DNA from: Magnolia sinica | Lineage: Eukaryota > Streptophyta > Magnoliopsida > Magnoliales > Magnoliaceae | Assembly: GCF_029962835.1 (NCBI RefSeq) | Contig: NC_080575.1 | Coordinates: 63,839,493-63,903,492, forward strand | DNA: 64,000 nt | Direction: 5' to 3' | Shown here: positions 49,142 to 60,585 of the stretch, piece by piece | Layout: each line of letters begins with the position of its first letter | Numbering within the stretch: the first letter of the stretch is position 1 | Translations under genes and position numbers: made by a program | The notes under the pieces: generated by a model | What the model was told of the DNA's origin: nothing | The model's input: only the letters and a program-made list of their open reading frames with translations | Database searches by the model: none

Positions 49142-49640
49142 CACTACTAGAAAATAGGGAAAAGGCTACGGATAAAAACCGTAGCTAAAAGCCTATGGCT
49201 ACGGTTAAAATCCGTAGCACGACCGTAGCCATTGATGCCATAGCCATAGGTCTAAAAGCTATGGCTACGGATAAAATCCGTAGCTATAGAGATAATAGAT
49301 ACGGATTAAAGCCGTAGCCGTTGTTTCTGTAGCGGTCAAGGATTTACGGCTACGGATTATATCTGTAGCCAAAAGTTGGGCAAGAATCGTAGCAATAGGC
49401 TGAATTTATCAACAGCTACGATTTTCAGATACAATGCTACGGTTAATAGCCGTAGCTAATGAAAGTATAGGTACGGATTAAATCCGTAGCAATATTGTCC
49501 GTAGTTTAAAATTACATACAACTACGGATTTTATCTGTAGCTAAAAGTAGAATGAGAACCACAGCAAAAAGCTAATTTTAGCAAGAGCTACGGTTTCAAC
49601 AAAGGGCTACGGTGAATAGCCGTAGCTAATGCTTGTTGTT
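49142..49640 (+). mobile_element. 5' terminus of a different CACTA element with subterminal repeats
   Basis: It starts CACTACTAGAAAATAGGG and is followed by about ten palindromic repeats of the form GGCTACGG(N8-10)CCGTAGC in 480 bp (for example GGCTACGGTTAAAATCCGTA near 49195, and GGCTACGGTGAATAGCCGTA near 49607). Such arrays are the binding sites of the CACTA accessory protein. It is inserted in the transposase start exon of copy 2, with GTA (49139-49141) as the candidate 3-bp target copy. No transposase follows within the window and the other end is not seen. Confidence 0.85.
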
Positions 49641-50830
49641 AATAGAAAATTTAATTAGTAATGGCAGCTCTTACCATTGTAGTACACCCTGATAAATCAT
49701 TCATTCATTCAATCAAACACAATCATTCATTTCCATTCACAAAAGTACAATGCCAACATAATAATAGTTATATGTCTATTGAAAGTTCTCATTAACAACA
49801 AGATCCAATCGGCATCGACAGTAAATACTCATAATCACTTGCTCTTACAACTATTCCCACCTCCGGTGTCTCTTCCTTTTCTTCTGATTGACTTATCCAA
49901 CATTACTTTCTGCATGAAAGTAGCAAGTCAATACTACCATCTTCTCAATTACCAAAAAGAAAAAATGGGGGGCCTAGATCAAAGCTCACATTTCTCTTTA
50001 CATAGAACTCAAGTCTTAAATGAAAGAATTCTTCAAGAACTGCAAGAAAAGAAGGCACGGTGATGAGAAAGCATATATAGATTTAAGAAATTCATAGCAA
50101 GTACATAGAATAAGCAAGCTTACTTTGTTTGGGACTGTCATATTTCTTGATGACACCCCTCACGTCGAATGAGCATATCAATGATCTTACCGAGACTGAA
50201 CATGATGAGCATATTAATGATCTTACCGAGACTGAACATGGCCATCCCAAGACCTGCATTCGACAATATCGTGACAAAAATTTTCATGATTTGAGGCTTC
50301 TTAACACCCCATCTACAGTAAGAACGATGTTAGAAGAAAATCAGATTCACATGGAAAGAGCAACACATCTAAAATTCAAATCTCTATCAGAAAAAAAGAA
50401 AACTATAATTCCAAATACCCACTTTCAGTTCATGAAGAAAGACTAAAGATCACATTGAAATCCTTCGCTCTCCCCGAGGACCTGAAATTCCAAACTCCCA
50501 ACCTCAAATTCAAGAAAAAAGAGCAAAAGAACAAAGCTAAATTCAAATCTCTCTCTGAAAATCTACAAAACCCTTCACCAACTGTTTTATACAACAGCAA
50601 CTGTTCAACTAAACCCTTCATACTCCAACAACTGTTCCACACACTTTAAAAATTTGCTACCATTGTTCTGTACAACAACAGCATTAAGATATATTTAAAC
50701 AACAACGGTGAGTGAAGGGCTAGTGAATAATCATACATTTTGAACTGTGTTTGGACAGAGATGCTAAAAAAGATTATTTTCTGTTGATCTGAAGATTCCA
50801 GTGAATAATCAGATATGATGCATCATGTGT
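49641..50830. other. No gene recognised; contains a 36-bp tandem duplication (50168-50239)
   Basis: The unit gagcatatcaatgatcttac... occurs twice (50171 and 50207). Nearby ORFs on both strands are short and have no recognisable domain. Confidence 0.45.
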
Positions 50831-51156
50831 TCATGAATCTGTAGCTCTACCATTTTGCAGTCTTGAATTAGCATGCACAGATGATGCCTGCAACCTTCTC
50901 AATTCCTTAGAAAGTTGGTGGGAGATGAGCTGGCCAGAATGGGCTTGAAGGACCTGTGAAATATTCATGTGCATAATAGTTCTCTATGACGCTATGTATA
51001 GGTAATAGAAAAAGAAATTTTGGAAGTAAAAACCTTTAAAAGAGTAGAACTTGTCTCTAGATAAAGATTCATGACAGAGCTGGAATGTTGGAAAGGATTG
51101 GCAGATGCATCATTTGTTGCTGCAGAAGGTATTTCTTTTAAGAACTTAAGGCAATC
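50831..51156 (-). pseudogene. Unrecognised two-exon gene 3' fragment
   Basis: Two adjacent exons with canonical sites: 51156-51034 (acceptor TTCCCAG, donor AAAG|GTTTTT), encoding DCLKFLKEIPSAATNDASAN and onwards (41 codons), and 50953-50831 (acceptor TTTCACAG), encoding VLQAHSGQLISHQLSKELRR and onwards (40 codons) to a TGA stop. They join in phase 0 and are open throughout. I do not recognise the protein. It may be the 3' end of a host gene captured by the CACTA element, because no upstream part is visible and its neighbours are unrelated gene pieces. Confidence 0.45.
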
Positions 51157-51299
51157 CTGGGAAAAAAAGAAAGAAAGACGTCCATGAGTGGACTCTTAAA
51201 CATTTTCATGTTCAAGAAGCTTTAAGAGAAAAAAAATGCAGCATATATTTAGGACAAGTTCATTCATACAATGGCAATGAAATAAAGCATGTGAATCAC

Positions 51300-51640
51300 C
51301 TCGAAAAAAGTATCCTTGTATGTGCACAGAAGTTTTGGATCAAGCTTATATTTTGGTTTAAATGGACCACACCATATGAAACAGATAAAATGTTCTACGG
51401 TCGAAAATTTCTTGGGGGGCACAAAAGTTTTGGATCAAGCTTATATTTTTGTTTAAATGGACCACACCACATGAAACAGATAAAATGTACTACGGTTGAA
51501 AATTTCTTAGGGGGCACAGAAGTGCTGGATCAAGCTTATATTCTTGTTTTCCATTCATCCATGTCTGTATGATCTTATGAACAGGTTGGATGACAAATAA
51601 ACATCACTGTGGGGTCTACCAATCCAATTTCCTTAAAATG
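51300..51640. repeat. Foldback-family repeat with internal 95-bp tandem duplication
   Basis: The block 'agttttggatcaagcttata...' starts at 51331, 51426 and 51521 (period 95). It contains the local family motif atggaccacaccacatgaaa. The ORF across it (51291-51572) is a by-product of the repeat. Confidence 0.75.
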
Positions 51641-52539
51641 TCATGTCCACATTCAATTGGAAAAGTCAAAATGCATGTGCAAGATTTTCCAGAGGTGAAC
51701 TTTGGGAATAAATTCATGATGGCGCCACCAGATGAATGGTCAGGTCACAGAAATGTGGAGGCCAACAGCACCATTGCTAGCAAAACTAAAAACACCTTTT
51801 TGTTCGGCCAAACATCATCTTTATCCTTGTAAATTCATCAGAAATTGGGTCAAGTAAAAAAGAATTGATGTATTTTTTAAACAGTTAAGATTTATCCTTC
51901 AAACTTCATCAGGTTTGAGAAATCAAGTTCCGTTTTCAACTATTTTCATCCGAGGAAAACATCAAGATTCATGCATTCCGTGTGAAAGCTGACCCCAAAT
52001 GGCTGGGACAAGGCTACTACTATGATGACAACATGCCTTTACAGTGTATCCTTCTCTTCTGATCGATAAGCTAAAGCAGAAACATTTCAATGCAATATCA
52101 CAATATCGCAGAGTCAGATCCATTTATCTGCTGCTACTGGGGCCAACTAAGAGTCTGGACCAAGACAGTGACAAGAAAGGAATGCTAATAATAGTTCATT
52201 TATGACCAGAAGACGCTTGCTTTTTGTCCAGTTATGACAGAATTTCATTGTTAGGAAATGAATGAATGACCAGCCAAGTTTTCAAATAAATCAAAGTTAG
52301 ATTATGCTGCATTTGGACTAAAATACCCAAGAAAAATTTATCAACAGATAGCTAATCCCATGATATACTACATAAGAAAAGCGTTTGTTGTCTCAAATTG
52401 CACCCACTCTTTACAATATTGGCAACATTGGACTGGATTGGACTGTCCCACATGAATTTTTTTTTCTTGGGGATTTCAGTCCAAAAGTAACTGAAACCTC
52501 TAGCTCTATAATTCAAGAAATGAGGGAATGGAGACTTAC

Positions 52540-52850
52540 TGCAATACATCGACAACACGACCACGGTCCATTAAGAACTCCCGTAGCTGCAACAGAGCAT
52601 CAAGACGATCAGACAGTGCTATGAATTATATTAGTCTTTGTTGCTCGTAGTTGTCACCTTTATCATTACCTTCGCATTCTCCTCTGCTTCCTGCTGAAGT
52701 TTCTTTGACTCTTGGAACACCCTTTCCATGATGAGTTCTTGTTCAGCAAAAGAAAAAAGAAAAAGATTCCTCCTTTTCACACTTCTCCTGTTCAGCCGCT
52801 ACCCTTTCTGCCTCTGTAGCAGCCAGTCGGGCTTGGAGAGCTCGGCACAT
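52540..52850 (-). pseudogene. Fragment of a CUE-domain-type coiled-coil protein (two exons)
   Basis: Exon 52850-52670 (acceptor ATACCAG, donor AAG|GTAATG) encodes CRALQARLAATEAERVAAEQ...EKEES and, in a shifted frame, EQELIMERVFQESKKLQQEA..EENAK. Exon 52586-52540 (acceptor TTGCAG, donor GTAAGT) encodes LREFLMDRGRVVDVLQ. From memory this is the C-terminal coiled coil of a plant 'ubiquitin system component CUE' protein. The first exon contains a pyrimidine-rich stretch (about 52744-52765) where the family's usual residues are missing and the frame changes, so this is a decayed fragment. The CUE domain itself is not visible. Confidence 0.55.
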
Positions 52851-54106
52851 CTGGTATAAAATGCAAGATAAGGTTAGAGAAGAGGTGAGGTTTGAAAATC
52901 TTAATATCTTTCTATCAAAACAGTGGGTAGCATTTGAAACAATTGATACTATCAAACATAATAATTGCTAAAATTAAATATATTATTTAAAACATAATAT
53001 CTTTCTATCAAAACAGTGGGTGGCATTTGAAACGCCAAGTGCATTCGCACTTTTGCCAATCCACACATGCTAGTTCTAGCACAAAAATTATAACAGCTTA
53101 AAAAATGAAAAAATAAAATGAAATGATAAAACTCACCTTGAAGCTGTTGTTATTTTTTCTTCCCAATCAGTTAGGATTGTCATATCAGTGAGATTTTCTA
53201 GAAATTCCCAATTCCAAAATGGGCCATCAGATCAACAGTCTAGATTACTACACCACGGGCCTGCCCCACGTATAAAAATATATTCTCAGGTCTGAGGGCC
53301 ATAGACACTTCTGTCTAACCTGAAAGCATTTGGCTGAAAACCGATCCAACAAACGTCCTTGGTTTTGCTGCAAATATATATAAGCCATCATTAGTGACAA
53401 GTTCTCAATCAGGTAGCTACACATTCCATAAAATTTCAAGTTTATAGGCTATGACATATTCATTTACAAACAATGATGTAGAGATTGGTGCCATGTCTTT
53501 TTCTTTTCTTTTCTTTTTTGTTTTTTGTCATTTTTGGTTTCATGAAAAACAGAACCCAGATTCAGATAGCAATGAACTGAACACAACATTATTCATGCAG
53601 TGCTCATACCAGGGTCATGATATGATGATACCAATGCCAATCACTGTTCAAATTCACTGTTCAAACTAGATTAATGTTCAAATTCACTGTGCAAAACCTC
53701 AGAATTTGATGGCGTGTTTGCATGGTCCGTGTCAAAGAATTCGATGACAGGCATGCATCCATTTTAAACCAGTGCTTTGGAAATAAATAACCTATAATAG
53801 GTGGTTGTTTGATTAATTCAAACTAGGAGGAATTTACCAAGGCCTCTAATTGAATGCACAAATAACCTCCCTGATTGCTGTTGCTGCTGCCACCATCAAA
53901 GTCGCAAACAAGAACAACTTGCATATCAGTGAGCTTCACTTCAAGTCATCATAATTTGGAAACATTGAAACTGTTTAAATCAAATTCATTCATGGTTGAA
54001 AAGAGACGTCTACTTCTCACAAACTTTCCTAGGAGCCTTCTATATGTATATCACAAACCTGACCTTTAGAGAGCATGTGGAGGCATGGACAACTTACAGA
54101 GCACCA

Positions 54107-54410
54107 TCACTTTTCACCCTCACTTGGTGGCTTATCTTCATCTTTCTTTTGCTCTATTTGACCTTGGAGAGATGCCAACAAATCCTTAACTGAAGGATCA
54201 TTAGGGTTAACTCCAGGAAGCGAAGCAAGAATAGATGACAAGAAAGATTGGTCTCCAAGCACCTTGTTCATGTCATTCTGGCTCTGACATATCTGTATCT
54301 CCCACAAACATATCACCAGATTGACTAGATCTAGGATCATCCATTGACATTGCTAGGGCTTGCTCAAGCAAGGCAGTCTCATCCTCCGTGAGATCAGCTC
54401 TTTTAACACC
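54107..54410 (-). pseudogene. RPN10: Fragment of 26S proteasome subunit RPN10 (UIM and C-terminus)
   Basis: The exon begins after an AG acceptor (GGCAG|GGTG) at 54410 and encodes ADLTEDETALLEQALAMSMD, a ubiquitin-interacting motif. After a frame change it encodes NDMNKVLGDQSFLSSILASL and PGVNPNDPSVKDLLASLQGQ, ending SEGEK and a TGA at 54107. This is the well-conserved C-terminus of plant RPN10, the proteasome ubiquitin receptor. The von Willebrand domain and a second UIM are absent, and the two frames show an internal deletion or frameshift near 54270. It is a gene fragment, not a working copy. Confidence 0.75.
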
Positions 54411-55077
54411 CTGCCAATACAATTCATATAAGAATTCAATCGATTTCTATGTTAAGAAAACAAAAAAAAATCCTGACTGATGGCTCACAGCTGATCTCTA
54501 CTGCCGCCTGGAGCATGCAAAAAGAAAAAAGAAAAAGAAGATGAATATGCTAAATGGGTAGTAGTCGAAATCGCCATTTCGTTTCATTTAGGTGGGAAGC
54601 AGGCCCTTAATTTCAATCAAATTCAAAAAAGCATTCACTTTGACAAAAAACGAGTAACAAGCATGCTGCTAGAGGGGAAAAGGCCGAAACTGCAAATTTA
54701 GATGATTTTGAGTCTGAATTAAAATACATGATATGCAATGCCAACCTCATTCAAATTAGAATAATGATACCTAATTCAAGATTGTTTTTTTTCCATTTTT
54801 CTTTGTTTCCTTTAGTTCAATTCAACTGAGCATGCCTTGCATCCAAACACGCCTTACGTTTAATATAACAACCCATCACCTAAGACGAGAACCCATACTC
54901 CCAACAATGACCCCCTTACAATAATTAATAATTTAATTGGCAATGGACGCCCATTTAGACTGATGTCAACTGAACATCCAAGATACAATGAACCAGCCAT
55001 TTTCATCACTCGACTCAAAAACATGAAGGACAATGTGTTGTGATACTGGGTCTAGCAAAAATAGATCAAGCTGCTAC

Positions 55078-55217
55078 CTGTTCAGCTTGAGGAGCTACAG
55101 GTGGTGAGTTGGCAATCATACCCATTTTCTCTTCAAACAGCTGCTCAATTTCTTCACTCTGCCCTGCTTTCCCAAAAACATCCAATACAGACTCGTGGAG
55201 TGCTTTCCCAAAAGCAT
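55078..55217 (-). pseudogene. Splice-bounded exon, possibly from a PPR protein, in phase with the RPN10 exon
   Basis: The exon (acceptor TTCTTTAG at 55218-55219, donor CAG|GTAGCAG at 55077) encodes AFGKALHESVLDVFGKAGQS, then EEIEQLFEEKMGMIANSPPV, then APQAEQ. The VLDVFGKAGQSEEIEQLFEE part looks like a pentatricopeptide repeat helix pair, but this is a weak call. It ends in phase 0, and so does the next exon downstream (RPN10, GVKRADLTEDE), so a chimeric transcript could be read across the junction. That would join parts of two unrelated genes. Confidence 0.35.
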
Positions 55218-56159
55218 CTAAAGAATTATGACTTGCAAATTACAATGCTTTTGGATTTTAGAGTGTGACTGTCCCATTGTACTATTTTTACGAATAGCAA
55301 ATTTTTAACAAAATGGGACTTTTCATGTTAGAGTGAACTAATCCCATCATTGTGAGAGGAAGTTCTAAGATTTTTAGGCAATCTTGCAACTTTCATTGCC
55401 TCAGAGCATTAGTTGCTTTTTCTTCTTCTTTTTTAATTCATTAGGGTGTTTTTGGAGTTATAAAAGGTTATAAACATTTTCCTGATTTAGTTAAATTGGA
55501 ATCCATTGTAGAGTCGATTCTGAATTCTGAATTGACAGTTGGGTGTACTAACAAGCTAACAAAAAAAAAGCACTCAAACCTCAGATATACATAACCGAGG
55601 AGCAAAAAAAATCAGATGGTTTCAGAATCTAATGATGGATCAAACCACCAAGTCCTATATATACTGATTCTACGTTTTCTTCATGTTACTCCCTAGAGCA
55701 TGTTTATCTCTGTGTACAAATAAAACAATCATGTTGATGGTTTGCCTTTATCTCCATGGTAGAGTTCAGTGGACCCTCCTAAATAGGACCTCTCATCCCA
55801 TTGTTGAGAACACCAACCCAAGAATGCTACATTCATTACATGATTCTGTTTTGTCTTCTGAGTTTCAACCCAATGGTTTGCAAAGTAGAGTTCAGTGCCT
55901 GCTTACCTCCAGAAATCTCGACATGGTTTGCAAAGTAGATATGATTTCCAGCTAAACCACCTACAACCAGCAAACCAAGTAAATGCATTTGTTTTTACAA
56001 TGCAACAAAAAGGAGAGGGAGTTACCATTGTTGATCGAACTTCATATACAACATACCCACAACTTGCCAAGAAAAAACCACAACCAGTTAAACTAGCAAT
56101 CAAGTAAGCAACTAAAAGAATTCTTTAATCATATACAACAAACCTAAATTACTCTTAGG

Positions 56160-56510
56160 CAAGATTGAGAACAAAATCATTATCTCCAGCTTTGCCTAAT
56201 GACAACAGTCCATTTTACAAGGATCAAGTGGAGAGACCTACAAGCTATCATGAGTCGAAATGGCGTGATGGTTTAGGATTCTCAGGACAAGAGCATGGTT
56301 ATTATGATCACTTGAGGGAAGAGAAGAATGATGAACTTGGTATTTCCTCAGGGAAAGAGAGAACTCACACATGGGGTTGCAACAGATCATCCCATTGCTC
56401 CTGATACTGTTCATAGATACCCAAACTATGATGGAAACATTCATCATTTTAGTTTCCATTCATTGCATGAAGCTCAGTCAGAAAAAAAAAAAAGAAAAAA
56501 AGATCGCTAC
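56160..56510 (+). pseudogene. Coding-like fragment of an unrecognised gene
   Basis: The stretch encodes LPNDNSPFYKDQVERPTSYH, then ESKWRDGLGFSGQEHGYYDH, then LREEKNDELG in one frame, and in another frame GVATDHPIAPDTVHRYPNYD and FSFHSLHEAQSE. The amino-acid texture is that of a real protein, with a frameshift in the middle. I do not recognise the family. Neighbours are fragments of unrelated genes. Confidence 0.35.
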
Positions 56511-57296
56511 CTTAATAACTAAAACCACAAGCTTTGCATACATATCAATAACAGCAAATGAGAGATGCTGGACTTGTTGTGGCGTTTGTAGGGACAATGA
56601 GCTTGGATTAATCATGTCAGTGGCCAAACAATTTGCTACAGAAATTTCTTGAAATTATAGGTAGAAAGAGAAGGAAAACTCTTAACAACTGTGAGGGTCT
56701 GGAGGATTCTCATGGAAACATAATAAAAACCATAGAAAAACTTTACCATGAGGATTCGGAAAAAGCGATCCGTGTGATCATCCCCTTTAAGCAACCCACT
56801 TTGTTGTAACTGTGAGATATAATGGGTATAAGCTACATCATACACAGTCAACTAAAGTTCTGCATTTAGCTTTATAAAAATTTAGACTATATTTAAATTT
56901 GTTTATGGATTCTTTAAATATTTTCACGCTTTTAATTCGATAGTCTTCTGTTTGTTTAATTCATTTCAAGGTTTTTTGAGACTGATCAGGTTATTAGCTT
57001 TGAAAGAATTCCAAGTATGCTACATTAGCTTTTTTGTTTTTACTTTATCAGGAATACATGGACTTCAACTCAAGAATACACATGATATACTCATGTATTC
57101 AGTTTATACTAGTGAGGTCCATGATTCATTTACACAGAGCATCAGTCTCAGCTTGGCAGGAGGGGAAAAGGAAGGTGGGTGACCCAACTGGAAAATGATT
57201 CATTTATACCCATTTTTTGCTTTCACATGGCCTTTACTGTTATGCAACTGTAACACCAGCCAGCTTTTCTGTGGTCACAATTCCATTTGCTGACAG

Positions 57297-58044
57297 GAAC
57301 ATTGTCTCCTGATATGTGCCAATTGACTGGCCTATGGTACTTGTACGTGGATACTAATGGAACCTGCATCAATGGTTGTCTGGGAATTTATATTTGAGAT
57401 TTTGTTCATACCCTTGTTTGAACCATCTCTACCGGTGTTGTTGCAGTGATGTGATCGGGACAATAACCTCTCAGGAACCGTACCGGACAACATTGGGAAT
57501 TGTACGAGCTACGAAATCCTGTAAGATGGCTGGCATTCCTTTTGGTGTGGGTGTTGTGCTTGTTCTTTCTTCAATTGTTTATGGTCTATTGACTGTTATG
57601 ACTTCCAGGGATATTTCTTACAATCAAATCACTAGAGAGATTCCTTACAACATTGGTTTCCTGCAAGTAGCTACATTGTATGTTTCCATCTCTCAAAAGC
57701 TTTGCTGTATCTCTTTCCATCTGCAAATAGTTATTCGTTTCATCTACTAATCAACCAACTAGAATCATTTAGCTACTGATATTTTCGAACTCTTCTAGTT
57801 AAACTGCTTGCTGTAGTATACTCCGCTGAATCTCTATTACAGCTGACAATCTGCAACTTTTTTTCTTTTATTTTTTGCTCCAGTTGTCATCCATTCTTGT
57901 TGCATTTAATTAGGTTTGTTTTTCTTGATAATGGTGTGCTGACCCTAATGAAAAAAAACTTTCTATTATTAGGTCTCTTCAGGGACATAGGCTTACTAGG
58001 AAGATTCCAGAAGTGATAGGACTCATGCAAGCTCTTGCTGTTTT
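57297..58044 (+). pseudogene. ERECTA-family LRR receptor kinase fragment (four LRR exons)
   Basis: There are four consecutive exons with canonical introns: 57297-57342 (TLSPDMCQLTGLWYF), 57447-57520 (NNLSGTVPDNIGNCTSYEIL when read in the family frame), 57609-57677 (DISYNQITREIPYNIGFLQV) and 57973-58044 (SLQGHRLTRKIPEVIGLMQA). Plant ERECTA/ERL receptors share this exact LRR order and one-repeat-per-exon structure. The second exon is 2 bp longer than the 72-bp norm, which breaks the frame. No signal peptide, other LRRs or kinase domain is present. The fragment lies on the strand opposite to the RPN10 and CUE pieces. Confidence 0.8.
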
Positions 58045-60585
58045 GTAAGTTTTGTACTGTCTTCTCAAATTCTTTTCATTTTTTTTTTCAAAATTTCTTT
58101 TCTTCCTAAATAACTGCATGCATCTTTTAAGAAATATGTTCACATAAACAAATCCAACTATAATTTTGACTATAGTGCAATTTTTTTTTGCAAAAATGAA
58201 AATTCTTAACTGACCTTTCAGAGGGGATGGTGAATGTTTACATTCTCATATGTTTGAAGGTGATCTCCTAGTTTCATGTTTCCTGTATTTAATTGAAATG
58301 TACGCTAGTGGAAACAAAATTTAGTGAGTGGAAATGCAATTTTTAGTTATCAATAGAAAAGGAAAATCTTTATTTTCAGTTTCTATGTGAAATATGAAGA
58401 GATTGCGTGTGCATGTGGGGTGTTTGATGAAATTCCTAAGAGGAATCTGGCACTGGCCCCACCTGTTCCTAGCTCCCTTGATCCTTGATGTGGTGGAGTT
58501 TGTTTGGACAGCTGGCCGCTGTTGGAGATGGGCCTATGTAAAAGCATGTTTACAAGTAATTGATTGAGTAAATATTCAACCAAGCTCATATCTAACAACA
58601 GCTTGACAGTTTCCAATCACCATCTAGCAAATTGTGACACAGGCCCATTGAGTTGGATGTAGATTGCATGGTGACTCCAACACCACAGCTAAAGTGGTGT
58701 TGGGGCATGGTAGCATGTGATTGGGCCAAGACTCCTGTCAAAAATGAGCCTGGTCAAGTACATACTCGACCTAACAACTCAGAAACATGTTTTGTATGGG
58801 CTCCATTTCTGACTGCAGCTCATGGCCACCATTGAGCTATTTGGTGTTGGGTCACCATGCAATCCGTGTCCAAGCTGAGTCAGAACTAAGCCTTGCTCAA
58901 CAGAAAATATCTATGGGATATGGCAGCCTCTGAGATGGGAGGCTGCACTTAGAATATAAACAAAAGACATCCATTCATTTCAAGGGGTACCACGCCATAG
59001 AAAACCATGGATGGAATGAATAAAACGGTTGGCCAATGGATTTAATCAAATGTAATGTGTAGCCGTCATGATGAAAGTATCCAATTTTTGCACTCGAGTT
59101 CTCAAGGTGGGACTTATATTTTAAACAGCTACAGCTTGGATGTTGTATACATGTGACACATTGGCTGTACTCATTCAATGGACATTAAAAGTTAGTGGAA
59201 AATGCTCCTAAAAAAAGGAATTATACCATTCCATTGGGCTGCATCTCCATTAGGGTGATGCTTCTTGGGTTTCATCAAAAACCACATTTGCAAATCAGAT
59301 TTGTTGTTTAGGTCAAGTTAGGTGGTGTTATGCTTAGGCTTAAGTCATCTTCAAGCAGCCCAAACCTCATAAACATGAGTTATCACTAACATATATGATA
59401 TAAATGTAAATTTTCATCAGATCACCAAACAGTAGTATAGATCTCATCTGCATTGGACATTGAATTTCTTGATTTGATTGTTATCCAAATTGAGGCTAGC
59501 TTCTAATAACATGTGTTGCTCATTTTTTCTTTCTCAGTTCCATTTTGTCTTGTTCATGACATGGATGTTCAAGACACCCTTTCAGATACAACGTATGTGC
59601 AGGGTCATAGATTTGACCAATCCCTTCAAACCATGACTTTTGGATCATGGGATTGAGGGTTCTTAGTTCAAAAAGGAAAAAAGAAGAAGAAAGAAGCGAT
59701 GTTGGGTTCACATTTTCCCTACTTAGATGTAGGTATTTTCTCATGACTACATGTATGTAGGAAACTAGCTAGAACTTATGTAGGCAACATCACCATCTGA
59801 GACTTTTGTACTATTGTTGCTACTTCTTAGAACCCAAAACTATAGCTAGAGGTGCAAATGGACTTGATTGGCTTGCGGCAAGCTTGAGTCTACCCTAGCC
59901 AGGTTTGGGCTTAACCTAGAGGATTACAAGTCAAATGTAAGCTAAGTTTTTAGTCCCAGTACTTATGTATATGGTATGTATGTGGATTACAGATATACAA
60001 TGATGGAACAATGATATCACTTCCATAGAACAAGAAGTTATCACAACTTACTACTGATAATGCTAGTGGGAAGATCAACAACTTCGGAAACTTGGAACCG
60101 TTAGAGGGGTAGAAGTGCAGACTGAATTCGATGATGAGGTTGAACACAAGGTTATACTTATTTATCAGGGTATGAGAAACTCTCTTGTAATTTTATTTTA
60201 TTTTTCAAATCATCACAATGTGTAAATATTAATGTGAATTGGACTGCGTGTGAACTAGATTACACCAATCTTGTTGAAGGTTTTGAGCAAAACGATTTAT
60301 CTTGGGTCTCATTCAACCAAAGTCTTAATGCTTACATATATATTAATATGTAGATAATAATGCAACCAATTTGAATATGCATAAATTGTAAATTATAAGT
60401 TTGATATATCATGCAATTTTGTAAATTTGACATGTTTGGGTTTTTCTTCTTTTCATGGGCAAAATAATGGAATTACACATCAATGAGGACATGTACAATA
60501 ATAGACAATCATTGGAAAGATGAAAGAAGAACATCCAAAATCTCACCTTGCATGCCAGATTGGACCTTTTGAATCATCTTCAAAT
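58045..60585. other. No gene recognised
   Basis: Noncoding, with pieces of the foldback family (for example near 58980-59170) and a hAT-like start (tagaggtgcaaatgg near 59848) without a matching end. A short stretch near 58400 (GVFDEIPKRNLAL) resembles a PPR motif, but it is too short to call. Confidence 0.35.

Noticed and set aside
58395-58470. PPR-like motif GVFDEIPKRNLAL
   Set aside because: It is a single short match without neighbouring repeats or splice signals, insufficient for a gene call.
59848-59945. hAT-type terminus (tagaggtgcaaatgg)
   Set aside because: No inverted partner end or target duplication was found.
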